A stretch of 64,000 nt of DNA, taken from contig JAPDOI010000122.1 in the NCBI GenBank assembly GCA_029168955.1, forward strand, positions 1,022,501 through 1,086,500, given 5' to 3'. Source of the DNA: Aplectana chamaeleonis. Lineage: Eukaryota > Nematoda > Chromadorea > Rhabditida > Cosmocercidae. The position numbers were made by a program, and so were the translations under genes. How positions within the stretch are numbered: the stretch's first letter is position 1; the number at the start of each line of letters is the position of its first letter. Below the pieces are notes generated by a model that was not told the origin of the DNA, searched no databases, and saw only the letters and a program-made list of their open reading frames with translations. Positions 14,100 through 27,217 of this stretch are shown here, one piece after another.

Positions 14100-17000
14100 C
14101 CGGGAAGAAGACGGTGTAGTGACTACCGGGAGACCGCGGTGTAGCGAAAGCCGGGAGACGACGGTGTTGTGAGCGCCGGGAAGAAGAAGATGTAGTGAGT
14201 GCCGGGAAGAAGGCGATGTAGTGAGTGCCGGGAAGAAGACGATGTAGTGGGTGCCGGATAGAAGACGATATAGTGGGTGCCGGGTAGAAGACGATGAGCG
14301 TTTTGTCGAGAAAAAGGCAGCGTAGTGAGTGCCGGGAAGAATACGATGTAGTGACTACCGGGAGACCGCGGTGTAGCAAAAGCCGGGAGACCGCGGTGTA
14401 GCGAAACCCGGGAGACGACGGTGTAGTGAGTGCCGGGAAGAAGACGATGTAGTGAGTGCCGGGAAGAAGACAATGTGATGAGCGCCGAGAAGAAGACGAT
14501 GTAGTGGGTGCCAGGTAGAAGAATATGTAGTGAGTGCCGGGAAGAAGACGATGTAGTGAGTGCCGGGAAGAGGACAATGTGATGAATGCCGAGAAGAAGA
14601 CGATGTAGTGGGTGCCGGCTAGAAGACGATGTAGTGACTACCGGGAGACCGCGGTGTAGCGAAAGCCGGGAGACTGCGGTGTAGCGAAACCCGGAAGACG
14701 ACGGTGTTGTGAGTGCCGGGAAGAAGAAGATGTAGTGAGTGCCGGGAAGAAGACGATGTAGTGGGTGCCGGCTAGAAGACGATGTAGTGACTACCGGGAG
14801 ACCGCGGTGTAGCGAAAGCCGGGAGACTGCGGTGTAGCGAAACCCGGAAGACGACGGTGTTGTGAGTGCCGGGAAGAAGAAGATGTAGTGAGTGCCGGGA
14901 AGAAGACGATGTAGTGGGTGCCGGGTAGAAGACGATGTAGTGGGTGCCGGGTAGAAGACGATGAGCGTTTTGTCGAGAAAAAGGCAGCGTAGTGAGTGCC
15001 GGGAAGAATACGATGTAGTGGCTACCGGGAGACCGCGGTGTAGCAAAAGCCGGGAGACCGCGGTGTAGCGAAACCCGGGAGACGACGGTGTAGTGAGTGC
15101 CGGGAAGAAGACGATGTAGTGAGTGCCGGGAAGAAGACAATGTGATGAGTGCCGAGAAGAAGACGATGTAGTGGGTGCCGGGTAGAAGACGATGAGCGTT
15201 TTGTCGAGAAAAAGGCATCGTAGTGAGTGCCGGGAAGATTATGATGTAGTGACTACCGGGAGACCGCGGTGTAGCGAAAGCCGGGAGACGACGGTGTAGT
15301 GAGTGACGGGAAGAAGACGATGTAGTGAGTGCCGGGAAGAAGACGGTGTAGTGACTACCGGGAGACCGCGGTGTAGCGAAAGCCGGGAGACGACGGTGTA
15401 GTGAGTGCCGGGAAGAAGACGATGTAGTGAGTGCCGGGAAGAAGACAATGTGATGAGTGCCGAGAAGAAGACGATGTAGTGGGTGCCGGGTAGAAGACGA
15501 TGAGCGTTTTGTCGAGAAAAAGGCATCGTAGTGAGTGCCGGGAAGATTATGATGTAGTGACTACCGGGAGACCGCGGTGTAGCGAAAGCCGGGAGACGAC
15601 GATGTTGTGGGCGCCGGGAAGAAGAAGATGTAGTGAGTGCCGGGAAGAAGAAGATGTAGTGAGTGCCGGGAAGAAGACGATGTAGTGGGTGCCGGGTAGA
15701 AGACGATGTAGTGGGTGCCGGGTAGAAGACGATGAGCGTTTTGTCGAGAAAAAGGCAGCGTAGTGAGTGCCGGGAAGAATACGATGTAGTGACTACCGGG
15801 AGACCGCGGTGTAGCAAAAGCCGGGAGACCGCGGTGTAGCGAAACCCGGGAGACGACGGTGTAGTGAGTGCCGGGAAGAAGACGATGTAGTGAGTGCCGG
15901 GAAGAAGACAATGTGATGAGCGCCGAGAAGAAGACGATGTAGTGGGTGCCAGGTAGAAGAAGATGTAGTGAGTGCTGGGAAGAAGACGATGTAGTGAGTG
16001 CCGGGAAGAAGACAATGTGATGAGTGCTGAGAAGAAGACGATGTAGTGGGTGCCGGGTAGAAGACGATGAGCGTTTTGTCGAGAAAGGGCAGCGTAGTGA
16101 GTGCCGGGAAGAATACGATGTAGTGACTACCGGGAGACCGCGGTGTAGCGAAAGCCGGGAGACGACGGTGTAGTGAGTGCCGGGAAGAAGACGATGTAGT
16201 GAGTGCCGGGAAGAAGACGGTGTAGTGACTACCGGGAGACCGCGGTGTAGCGAAAGCCGGGAGACGACGGTGTTGTGAGCGCCGGGAAGAAGAAGATATA
16301 GTGAGTGCCGGGAAGAAGAAGATGTAGTGAGTGCCGGGAAGAAGACGATGTAGTGGGTGCCGGGTAGAAGACAATGTAGTGGGTGCCGGGTAGAAGACGA
16401 TGATCGTTTTGTCGAGAAAAAGGCAGCGTAGTGAGTGCCGGGAAGAATACGATGTAGCGACTACCGGGAGACCGCGGTGTAGGAAAAGACGGGCGACCGC
16501 GGTGTAGCGAAACCCGGGAGACGACGGTGTAGCGAGTGCCGGGAAGAAGACGAAGCGGTGTTGTGAGTGCCGGGAAGAAGAAGATGTAGTGAGTGCCGGG
16601 AAGAAGACGATGTAGTGGGTGCCGGGTAGAAGACGATGTAGTGGGTGCCGGGTAGAAGACGATGAGCGTTTTGTCGAGAAAAAGGCAGCGTAGTGAGTGC
16701 CGGGAAGAATACGATGTAGTGACTACCGGGAGACCGCGGTGTAGCAAAAGCCGGGAGACCGCGGTGTAGCGAAACCCGGGAGACGACGGTGTAGTGAGTG
16801 CCGGGAAGAAGACGATGTAGTGAGTGCTGGGAAGAAGACAATGTGATGAGTGCCGAGAAGAAGACGATGTAGTGGGTGCCGGGTAGAAGACGATGAGCGT
16901 TTTGTCGAGAAAAAGGCATCGTAGTGAGTGCCGGGAAGATTATGATGTAGTGACTACCGGGAGACCGCGGTGTAGCGAAAGCCGGGAGACGACGGTGTAG

Positions 17001-18535
17001 TGAGTGCCGGGAAGAAGACGATGTAGAGAGTGCCGGGAAGAAGACGGTGTAGTGACTACCGGGAGACCGCGGTGTAGCGAAAGCCGGGAGACGACGGTGT
17101 TGTGAGCGCCGGGAAGAAGACGGTGTAGTGACTACCGGGAGACCGCGGTGTAGCGAAAGCCGGGAGACGACGGTGTTGTGAGCGCCGGGAAGAAGAAGAT
17201 GTAGTGAGTGCCGGGAAGAAGACGATGTAGAGAGTGCCGGGAAGAAGACGGTGTAGTGACTACCGGGAGACCGCGGTGTAGCGAAAGCCGGGAGACGACG
17301 GTGTTGTGAGCGCCGGGAAGAAGAAGATGTAGTGAGTGCCGGGAAGAAGGCGATGTAGTGAGTGCCGGGAAGAAGACGATGTAGTGGGTGCCGGATAGAA
17401 GACGATATAGTGGGTGCCGGGTAGAAGACGATGAGCGTTTTGTCGAGAAAAAGGCAGCGTAGTGAGTGCCGGGAAGAATACGATGTAGTGACTACCGGGA
17501 GACCGCGGTGTAGCAAAAGCCGGGAGACCGCGGTGTAGCGAAACCCGGGAGACGACGGTGTAGTGAGTGCCGGGAAGAAGACGATGTAGTGAGTGCCGGG
17601 AAGAAGACAATGTGATGAGCGCCGAGAAGAAGACGATGTAGTGGGTGCCAGGTAGAAGAATATGTAGTGAGTGCCGGGAAGAAGACGATGTAGTGAGTGC
17701 CGGGAAGAGGACAATGTGATGAATGCCGAGAAGAAGACGATGTAGTGGGTGCCGGCTAGAAGACGATGTAGTGACTACCGGGAGACCGCGGTGTAGCGAA
17801 AGCCGGGAGACTGCGGTGTAGCGAAACCCGGAAGACGACGGTGTTGTGAGTGCCGGGAAGAAGAAGATGTAGTGAGTGCCGGGAAGAAGACGATGTAGTG
17901 GGTGCCGGGTAGAAGACGATGTAGTGGGTGCCGGGTAGAAGACGATGAGCGTTTTGTCGAGAAAAAGGCAGCGTAGTGAGTGCCGGGAAGAATACGATGT
18001 AGTGGCTACCGGGAGACCGCGGTGTAGCAAAAGCCGGGAGACCGCGGTGTAGCGAAACCCGGGAGACGACGGTGTAGTGAGTGCCGGGAAGAAGACGATG
18101 TAGTGAGTGCCGGGAAGAAGACAATGTGATGAGTGCCGAGAAGAAGACGATGTAGTGGGTGCCGGGTAGAAGACGATGAGCGTTTTGTCGAGAAAAAGGC
18201 ATCGTAGTGAGTGCCGGGAAGATTATGATGTAGTGACTACCGGGAGACCGCGGTGTAGCGAAAGCCGGGAGACGACGGTGTAGTGAGTGACGGGAAGAAG
18301 ACGATGTAGTGAGTGCCGGGAAGAAGACGGTGTAGTGACTACCGGGAGACCGCGGTGTAGCGAAAGCCGGGAGACGACGGTGTAGTGAGTGCCGGGAAGA
18401 AGACGATGTAGTGAGTGCCGGGAAGAAGACAATGTGATGAGTGCCGAGAAGAAGACGATGTAGTGGGTGCCGGGTAGAAGACGATGAGCGTTTTGTCGAG
18501 AAAAAGGCAGCGTAGTGAGTGCCGGGAAGAATACG
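14100..18535. repeat. Kilobase-scale duplication inside array 1 (offset ~3.0-3.1 kb)
   Basis: The interval from about 14.1 to 15.3 kb recurs at about 17.24-18.3 kb. Diagnostic variants appear in both: GATGAATGCC at 14581 and 17718, and GGAAGATTAT at 15233 and 18217. The offset changes from 3137 to 2984 bp between these markers, which indicates an internal indel of several monomers. Confidence 0.75.
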
Positions 18536-20858
18536 ATGTAGTGACTACCGGGAGACCGCGGTGTAGCAAAAGACGGGAGACCGCGGTGTAGCGAAAGCCG
18601 GGAGACGACGGTGTTGTGAGCGCCGGGAAGAAGAAGATATAGTGAGTGCCGGGAAGAAGAAGATGTAGTGAGTGCCGGGAAGAAGACGATGTAGTGGGTG
18701 CCGGGTAGAAGACAATGTAGTGAGTGCCGGGTAGAAGACGATGATCGTTTTGTCGAGAAAAAGGCAGCGTAGTGAGTGCCGGGAAGAATACGATGTAGTG
18801 ACTACCGGGAGACCGCGGTGTAGCAAAAGACGGGAGACCGCGGTGTAGCGAAACCCGGGAGACGACGGTGTAGCGAGTGCGGGGAAGAAGACGAAGCGGT
18901 GTTGTGAGTGCCGGGAAGAAGAAGATGTAGTGAGTGCCGGGAAGAAGACGATGTAGTGGGTGCCGGGTAGAAGACGATGTAGTGGGTGCCGGGTAGAAGA
19001 CGATGAGCGTTTTGTCGAGAAAAAGGCAGCGTAGTGAGTGCCGGGAAGAATACGATGTAGTGACTACCGGGAGACCGCGGTGTAGCAAAAGCCGGGAGAC
19101 CGCGGTGTAGCGAAACCCGGGAGACGACGGTGTAGTGAGTGCCGGGAAGAAGACGATGTAGTGAGTGCTGGGAAGAAGACAATGTGATGAGTGCCGAGAA
19201 GAAGACGATGTAGTGGGTGCCGGGTAGAAGACGATGAGCGTTTTGTCGAGAAAAAGGCATCGTAGTGAGTGCCGGGAAGATTATGATGTAGTGACTACCG
19301 GGAGACCGCGGTGTAGCGAAAGCCGGGAGACGACGGTGTAGTGAGTGCCGGGAAGAAGACGATGTAGAGAGTGCCGGGAAGAAGACGGTGTAGTGACTAC
19401 CGGGAGACCGCGGTGTAGCGAAAGCCGGGAGACGACGGTGTTGTGAGCGCCGGGAAGAAGAAGATGTAGTGAGTGCCGGGAAGAAGACGATGCAGAGAGT
19501 GCCGGGAAGAAGACGGTGTAGTGACTACCGGGAGACCGCGGTGTAGCGAAAGCCGGGAGACGACGGTGTTGTGAGCGCCGGGAAGAAGAAGATGTAGTGA
19601 GTGCCGGGAAGAAGGCGATGTAGTGAGTGCCGGGAAGAAGACGATGTAGTGGGTGCCGGATAGAAGACGATATAGTGGGTGCCGGGTAGAAGACGATGAG
19701 CGTTTTGTCGAGAAAAAGGCAGCGTAGTGAGTGCCGGGAAGAATACGATGTAGTGACTACCGGGAGACCGCGGTGTAGCAAAAGCCGGGAGACCGCGGTG
19801 TAGCGAAACCCGGGAGACGACGGTGTAGTGAGTGCCGGGAAGAAGACGATGTAGTGAGTGCCGGGAAGAAGACAATGTGATGAGCGCCGAGAAGAAGACG
19901 ATGTAGTGGGTGCCAGGTAGAAGAATATGTAGTGAGTGCCGGGAAGAAGACGATGTAGTGAGTGCCGGGAAGAGGACAATGTGATGAATGCCGAGAAGAC
20001 GATGTAGTGGGTGCCGGGTAGAAGACGATGAGCGTTTTGTCGAGAAAAAGGCAGCGTAGTGAGTGCCGGGAAGAATACGATGTAGTGACTACCGGGAGAC
20101 CGCGGTGTAGCGAAAGCCGGGAGACTGCGGTGTAGCGAAACCCGGAAGACGACGGTGTAGTGAGTGCCGGGAAGAAGACGATGTAGTGAGTGCCGGGAAG
20201 AAGACAATGTAGTGGGTGCCGAGAAGAAGACGATGTAGTGGGTGCCGGGTAGAAGACGATGAGCGTTTTGTCGAGAAAAAGGCAGCGTAGTGAGTGCCGG
20301 GAAGAATACGATGTAGTGGCTACCGGGAGACCGCGGTGTAGCAAAAGCCGGGAGACCGCGGTGTAGCGAAACCCGGGAGACGACGGTGTAGTGAGTGCCG
20401 GGAAGAAGACGATGTAGTGAGTGCCGGGAAGAAGACAATGTGATGAGTGCCGAGAAGAAGACGATGTAGTGGGTGCCGGGTAGAAGACGATGAGCGTTTT
20501 GTCGAGAAAAAGGCATCGTAGTGAGTGCCGGGAAGATTATGATGTAGTGACTACCGGGAGACCGCGGTGTAGCGAAAGCCGGGAGACGACGGTGTAGTGA
20601 GTGACGGGAAGAAGACGATGTAGTGAGTGCCGGGAAGAAGACGGTGTAGTGACTACCGGGAGACCGCGGTGTAGCGAAAGCCGGGAGACGACGGTGTAGT
20701 GAGTGCCGGGAAGAAGACGATGTAGTGAGTGCCGGGAAGAAGACAATGTGATGAGTGCCGAGAAGAAGACGATGTAGTGGGTGCCGGGTAGAAGACGATG
20801 AGCGTTTTGTCGAGAAAAAGGCATCGTAGTGAGTGCCGGGAAGATTATGATGTAGTGA

Positions 20859-22600
20859 CTACCGGGAGACCGCGGTGTAGCGAAAGCCGGGAGACGACGG
20901 TGTTGTGAGCGCCGGGAAGAAGAAGATGTAGTGAGTGCCGGGAAGAAGAAGATGTAGTGAGTGCCGGGAAGAAGACGATGTAGTGGGTGCCGGGTAGAAG
21001 ACGATGTAGTGGGTGCCGGGTAGAAGACGATGAGCGTTTTGTCGAGAAAAAGGCAGCGTAGTGAGTGCCGGGAAGAATACGATGTAGTGACTACCGGGAG
21101 ACCGTGGTGTAGCAAAAGCCGGGAGACCGCGGTGTAGCGAAACCCGGGAGACGACGGTGTAGTGAGTGCCGGGAAGAAGACGATGTAGTGAGTGCCGGGA
21201 AGAAGACAATGTGATGAGCGCCGAGAAGAAGACGATGTAGTGGGTGCCAGGTAGAAGAATATGTAGTGAGTGCCGGGAAGAAGACGATGTAGTGAGTGCC
21301 GGGAAGAGGACAATGTGATGAATGCCGAGAAGAAGACGATGTAGTGGGTGCCGGGTAGAAGACGATGAGCGTTTTGTCGAGAAAAAGGCGGCGTAGTGAG
21401 AGCCGGGAAGAATACGATGTAGCGACTACCGGGAGACCGCGGTGTAGAGAAAGCTGGGAGACGACGGTGTAGTGAGTGCGGGGAAGAAGACGATGTAGTG
21501 AGTGCCGGGAAGAAGACAATGTGATGAGTGCCGAGAAGAAGACGATGTAGTGGGTGCCGGGTAGAAGACGATGAGCGTTTTGTCGAGAAGAAGGCAGCGT
21601 AGTGAGTGCCGGGAGGAATACGATGTAGGGACTACCGGGATACCACGGTGTAGCGAAATCCGGGAGACGACGGTGTTGTGAGTGCCGGGAAGAAGAAGAT
21701 GTAGTGAGTGCCGGGAAGAAGACGATGTAGTGAGTGCCGGGAAGAAGACAATGTGATGAATGCCGAGAAGAAGACGATGTAGTGGGTGCCGGGTAGAAGA
21801 CGATGAGCGTTTTGTCGAGAAGAAGGCAGCGTAGTGAGTGCCGGGAAGAATACGATGTAGCGACTACCGGGAGACCGCGGTGTAGCGAAAGCCGGGAGAC
21901 GACGGTGTAGTGAGTGCCGGAAAGAAGGCAATGTAATGAGTGCCGAGAAGAAGACGATGTAGTGGGTGCCGGGAGGAATACGGTGTACTGACTACCGGGA
22001 TACCACGGTGTAGCGAAATTCGGGAGATGACGGTGTTTAGAGTGCCGGGAAGAAGAAGACGTAGTGAGTGCCGGGAAGAAGACGATGTAGTGAGTGCCGG
22101 GAAAAAGACAATGTGATGAGTGCCGAGAAGAAGGCGATGTAGTGGGTGCCGGGTAGAAGAAGATGTAGTGAGTGCTGGGAAGAAGACGATGTAGTGAGTG
22201 CCGGGAAGAAGACAATGTGATGAGTGCTGAGAAGAAGACGATGTAGTGGGTGCCGGGTAGAAGACGATGAGCGTTTTGTCGAGAAAGGGCAGCGTAGTGA
22301 GTGCCGGGAAGAATACGATGTAGTGACTACCGGGAGACCGCGGTGTAGCGAAAGCCGGGAGACGACGGTGTAGTGAGTGCCGGGAAGAAGACGATGTAGT
22401 GAGTGCCGGGAAGAAGACGGTGTAGTGACTACCGGGAGACCGCGGTGTAGCGAAAGCCGGGAGACGACGGTGTTGTGAGCGCCGGGAAGAAGAAGATATA
22501 GTGAGTGCCGGGAAGAAGAAGATGTAGTGAGTGCCGGGAAGAAGACGATGTAGTGGGTGCCGGGTAGAAGACAATGTAGTGGGTGCCGGGTAGAAGACGA
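20859..22600. repeat. First of three ~1.74-kb block copies in array 1
   Basis: This block recurs at 24334-26075 (offset 3475) and 27218-28960 (offset 2884). The copies share rare variants, including GAAATTCGGGAGATGACGG and the gained-monomer order, so they are recent segmental copies rather than independent arrangements of monomers. Confidence 0.75.
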
Positions 22601-24333
22601 TGATCGTTTTGTCGAGAAAAAGGCAGCGTAGTGAGTGCCGGGAAGAATACGATGTAGTGACTACCGGGAGACCGCGGTGTAGCAAAAGACGGGAGACCGC
22701 GGTGTAGCGAAACCCGGGAGACGACGGTGTAGCGAGTGCGGGGAAGAAGACGAAGCGGTGTTGTGAGTGCCGGGAAGAAGAAGATGTAGTGAGTGCCGGG
22801 AAGAAGACGATGTAGTGGGTGCCGGGTAGAAGACGATGTAGTGGGTGCCGGGTAGAAGACGATGAGCGTTTTGTCGAGAAAAAGGCAGCGTAGTGAGTGC
22901 CGGGAAGAATACGATGTAGTGACTACCGGGAGACCGCGGTGTAGCAAAAGCCGGGAGACCGCGGTGTAGCGAAACCCGGGAGACGACGGTGTAGTGAGTG
23001 CCGGGAAGAAGACGATGTAGTGAGTGCTGGGAAGAAGACAATGTGATGAGTGCCGAGAAGAAGACGATGTAGTGGGTGCCGGGTAGAAGACGATGAGCGT
23101 TTTGTCGAGAAAAAGGCATCGTAGTGAGTGCCGGGAAGATTATGATGTAGGGACTACCGGGAGACCGCGGGGGAGCGAACGCCGGGGGGCGACGGTGTAG
23201 TGAGTGCCGGGAAGAAGACGATGTAGAGAGTGCCGGGAAGAAGACGGTGTAGTGACTACCGGGAGACCGCGGTGTAGCGAAAGCCGGGAGACGACGGTGT
23301 TGTGAGCGCCGGGAAGAAGAAGATGTAGTGAGTGCCGGGAAGAAGGCGATGTAGTGAGTGCCGGGAAGAAGACGATGTAGTGGGTGCCGGATAGAAGACG
23401 ATATAGTGGGTGCCGGGTAGAAGACGATGAGCGTTTTGTCGAGAAAAAGGCAGCGTAGTGAGTGCCGGGAAGAATACGATGTAGTGACTACCGGGAGACC
23501 GCGGTGTAGCAAAAGCCGGGAGACCGCGGTGTAGCGAAACCCGGGAGACGACGGTGTAGTGAGTGCCGGGAAGAAGACGATGTAGTGAGTGCCGGGAAGA
23601 AGACAATGTGATGAGCGCCGAGAAGAAGACGATGTAGTGGGTGCCAGGTAGAAGAATATGTAGTGAGTGCCGGGAAGAAGACGATGTAGTGAGTGCCGGG
23701 AAGAGGACAAGGTGGTGGATGCCGAGGAGAGGACGATGTAGTGGGTGCCGGCTGAAGACGATGTAGTGACTACCGGGAGACCGCGGTGTAGCGAAAGCCG
23801 GGAGACTGCGGTGTAGCGAAACCCGGAAGACGACGGTGTTGTGAGTGCCGGGAAGAAGAAGATGTAGTGAGTGCCGGGAAGAAGACGATGTAGTGGGTGC
23901 CGGGTAGAAGACGATGTAGTGGGTGCCGGGTAGAAGACGATGAGCGTTTTGTCGAGAAAAAGGCAGCGTAGTGAGTGCCGGGAAGAATACGATGTAGTGG
24001 CTACCGGGAGACCGCGGTGTAGCAAAAGCCGGGAGACCGCGGTGTAGCGAAACCCGGGAGACGACGGTGTAGTGAGTGCCGGGAAGAAGACGATGTAGTG
24101 AGTGCCGGGAAGAAGACAATGTGATGAGTGCCGAGAAGAAGACGATGTAGTGGGTGCCGGGTAGAAGACGATGAGCGTTTTGTCGAGAAAAAGGCATCGT
24201 AGTGAGTGCCGGGAAGATTATGATGTAGTGACTACCGGGAGACCGCGGTGTAGCGAAAGCCGGGAGACGACGGTGTAGTGAGTGACGGGAAGAAGACGAT
24301 GTAGTGAGTGCCGGGAAGAAGACGGTGTAGTGA

Positions 24334-26075
24334 CTACCGGGAGACCGCGGTGTAGCGAAAGCCGGGAGACGACGGTGTTGTGAGCGCCGGGAAGAAGAAG
24401 ATGTAGTGAGTGCCGGGAAGAAGAAGATGTAGTGAGTGCCGGGAAGAAGACGATGTAGTGGGTGCCGGGTAGAAGACGATGTAGTGGGTGCCGGGTAGAA
24501 GACGATGAGCGTTTTGTCGAGAAAAAGGCAGCGTAGTGAGTGCCGGGAAGAATACGATGTAGTGACTACCGGGAGACCGCGGTGTAGCAAAAGCCGGGAG
24601 ACCGCGGTGTAGCGAAACCCGGGAGACGACGGTGTAGTGAGTGCCGGGAAGAAGACGATGTAGTGAGTGCCGGGAAGAAGACAATGTGATGAGCGCCGAG
24701 AAGAAGACGATGTAGTGGGTGCCAGGTAGAAGAATATGTAGTGAGTGCCGGGAAGAAGACGATGTAGTGAGTGCCGGGAAGAGGACAATGTGATGAATGC
24801 CGAGAAGAAGACGATGTAGTGGGTGCCGGGTAGAAGACGATGAGCGTTTTGTCGAGAAAAAGGCGGCGTAGTGAGAGCCGGGAAGAATACGATGTAGCGA
24901 CTACCGGGAGACCGCGGTGTAGCGAAAGCTGGGAGACGACGGTGTAGTGAGTGCGGGGAAGAAGACGATGTAGTGAGTGCCGGGAAGAAGACAATGTGAT
25001 GAGTGCCGAGAAGAAGACGATGTAGTGGGTGCCGGGTAGAAGACGATGAGCGTTTTGTCGAGAAGAAGGCAGCGTAGTGAGTGCCGGGAGGAATACGATG
25101 TAGGGACTACCGGGATACCACGGTGTAGCGAAATCCGGGAGACGACGGTGTTGTGAGTGCCGGGAAGAAGAAGATGTAGTGAGTGCCGGGAAGAAGACGA
25201 TGTAGTGAGTGCCGGGAAGAAGACAATGTGATGAATGCCGAGAAGAAGACGATGTAGTGGGTGCCGGGTAGAAGACGATGAGCGTTTTGTCGAGAAGAAG
25301 GCAGCGTAGTGAGTGCCGGGAAGAATACGATGTAGCGACTACCGGGAGACCGCGGTGTAGCGAAAGCCGGGAGACGACGGTGTAGTGAGTGCCGGAAAGA
25401 AGGCAATGTAATGAGTGCCGAGAAGAAGACGATGTAGTGGGTGCCGGGAGGAATACGGTGTACTGACTACCGGGATACCACGGTGTAGCGAAATTCGGGA
25501 GATGACGGTGTTTAGAGTGCCGGGAAGAAGAAGACGTAGTGAGTGCCGGGAAGAAGACGATGTAGTGAGTGCCGGGAAAAAGACAATGTGATGAGTGCCG
25601 AGAAGAAGGCGATGTAGTGGGTGCCGGGTAGAAGAAGATGTAGTGAGTGCTGGGAAGAAGACGATGTAGTGAGTGCCGGGAAGAAGACAATGTGATGAGT
25701 GCTGAGAAGAAGACGATGTAGTGGGTGCCGGGTAGAAGACGATGAGCGTTTTGTCGAGAAAGGGCAGCGTAGTGAGTGCCGGGAAGAATACGATGTAGTG
25801 ACTACCGGGAGACCGCGGTGTAGCGAAAGCCGGGAGACGACGGTGTAGTGAGTGCCGGGAAGAAGACGATGTAGTGAGTGCCGGGAAGAAGACGGTGTAG
25901 TGACTACCGGGAGACCGCGGTGTAGCGAAAGCCGGGAGACGACGGTGTTGTGAGCGCCGGGAAGAAGAAGATATAGTGAGTGCCGGGAAGAAGAAGATGT
26001 AGTGAGTGCCGGGAAGAAGACGATGTAGTGGGTGCCGGGTAGAAGACAATGTAGTGGGTGCCGGGTAGAAGACGA
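24334..26075. repeat. Second ~1.74-kb block copy in array 1
   Basis: Near-identical to 20859-22600 over its length. Upstream of the block the relation continues with an offset of 3681 instead of 3475, a difference of 206 bp, which is one complete higher-order unit gained or lost. Confidence 0.75.
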
Positions 26076-27217
26076 TGAGCGTTTTGTCGAGAAAAAGGCA
26101 GGGTAGTGAGTGCCGGGAAGAATACGATGTAGTGACTACCGGGAGACCGCGGGGAAGCAAAAGACGGGAGCCCGGGGTGTGGCGAAACACGGGAGACGCC
26201 GGTGTAGTGAGTGCCGGGAAGAAGACGATGTAGTCAGTGCCGGGAAGAAGACAATGTGATGAGCGCCGAGAAGAAGACGATGTAGTGGGTGCCAGGTAGA
26301 AGAATATGTAGTGAGTGCGGGGAAGAAGACGAAGTAGTGAGTGCCGGGAAGAAGACAATGTGATGAGTGCCGAGAAGAAGACGATGTAGTGGGTGCCGGG
26401 TAGAAGACGATGAGCGTTTTGTCGAGAAAAAAGGCGGCGTAGTGAGAGCCGGGAAGAATACGATGTAGCGACTACCGGGAGACCGCGGTGTAGCGAAAGC
26501 TGGGAGACGACGGTGTAGTGAGTGCGAGGAAGAAGACGATGTAGTGAGTGCCGGGAAGAAGACAATGTGATGAGTGCCGAGAAGAAGACGATGTAGTGGG
26601 TACCGGGTAGAAGACGATGAGCGTTTCGACGAGAAGAAGGCAGCGTAGTGAGTGCCGGGAGGAATACGATGTAGGGACTACCGGGATACCACGGTGTAGC
26701 GAAATCCGGGAGACGACGGTGTTGTGAGTGCCGGGAAGAAGAAGATGTAGTGAGTGCCGGGAAGAAGACGATGTAGTGAGTGCCGGGAAGAAGACAATGT
26801 GATGAATGCCGAGAAGAAGACGATGTAGTGGGTGCCGGGTAGAAGACGATGAGCGTTTTGTCGAGAAGAAGGCAGCGTAGTGAGTGCCGGGAAGAATACG
26901 ATGTAGCGACTACCGGGAGACCGCGGTGTAGCGAAAGCCGGGAGACGACGGTGTAGTGAGTGCCGGAAAGAAGGCAATGTAATGAGTGCCGAGAAGAAGA
27001 CGATGTAGTGGGTGCCGGGAGGAATACGGTGTACTGACTACCGGGATACCACGGTGTAGCGAAATCCGGGAGATGACGGTGTTTAGAGTGCCGGGAAGAA
27101 GAAGACGTAGTGAGTGCCGGGAAGAAGACGATGTAGTGAGTGCCGGGAAGAGGACAATGTGATGAATGCCGAGAAGAAGACGATGTAGTGGGTGCCGGCT
27201 AGAAGACGATGTAGTGA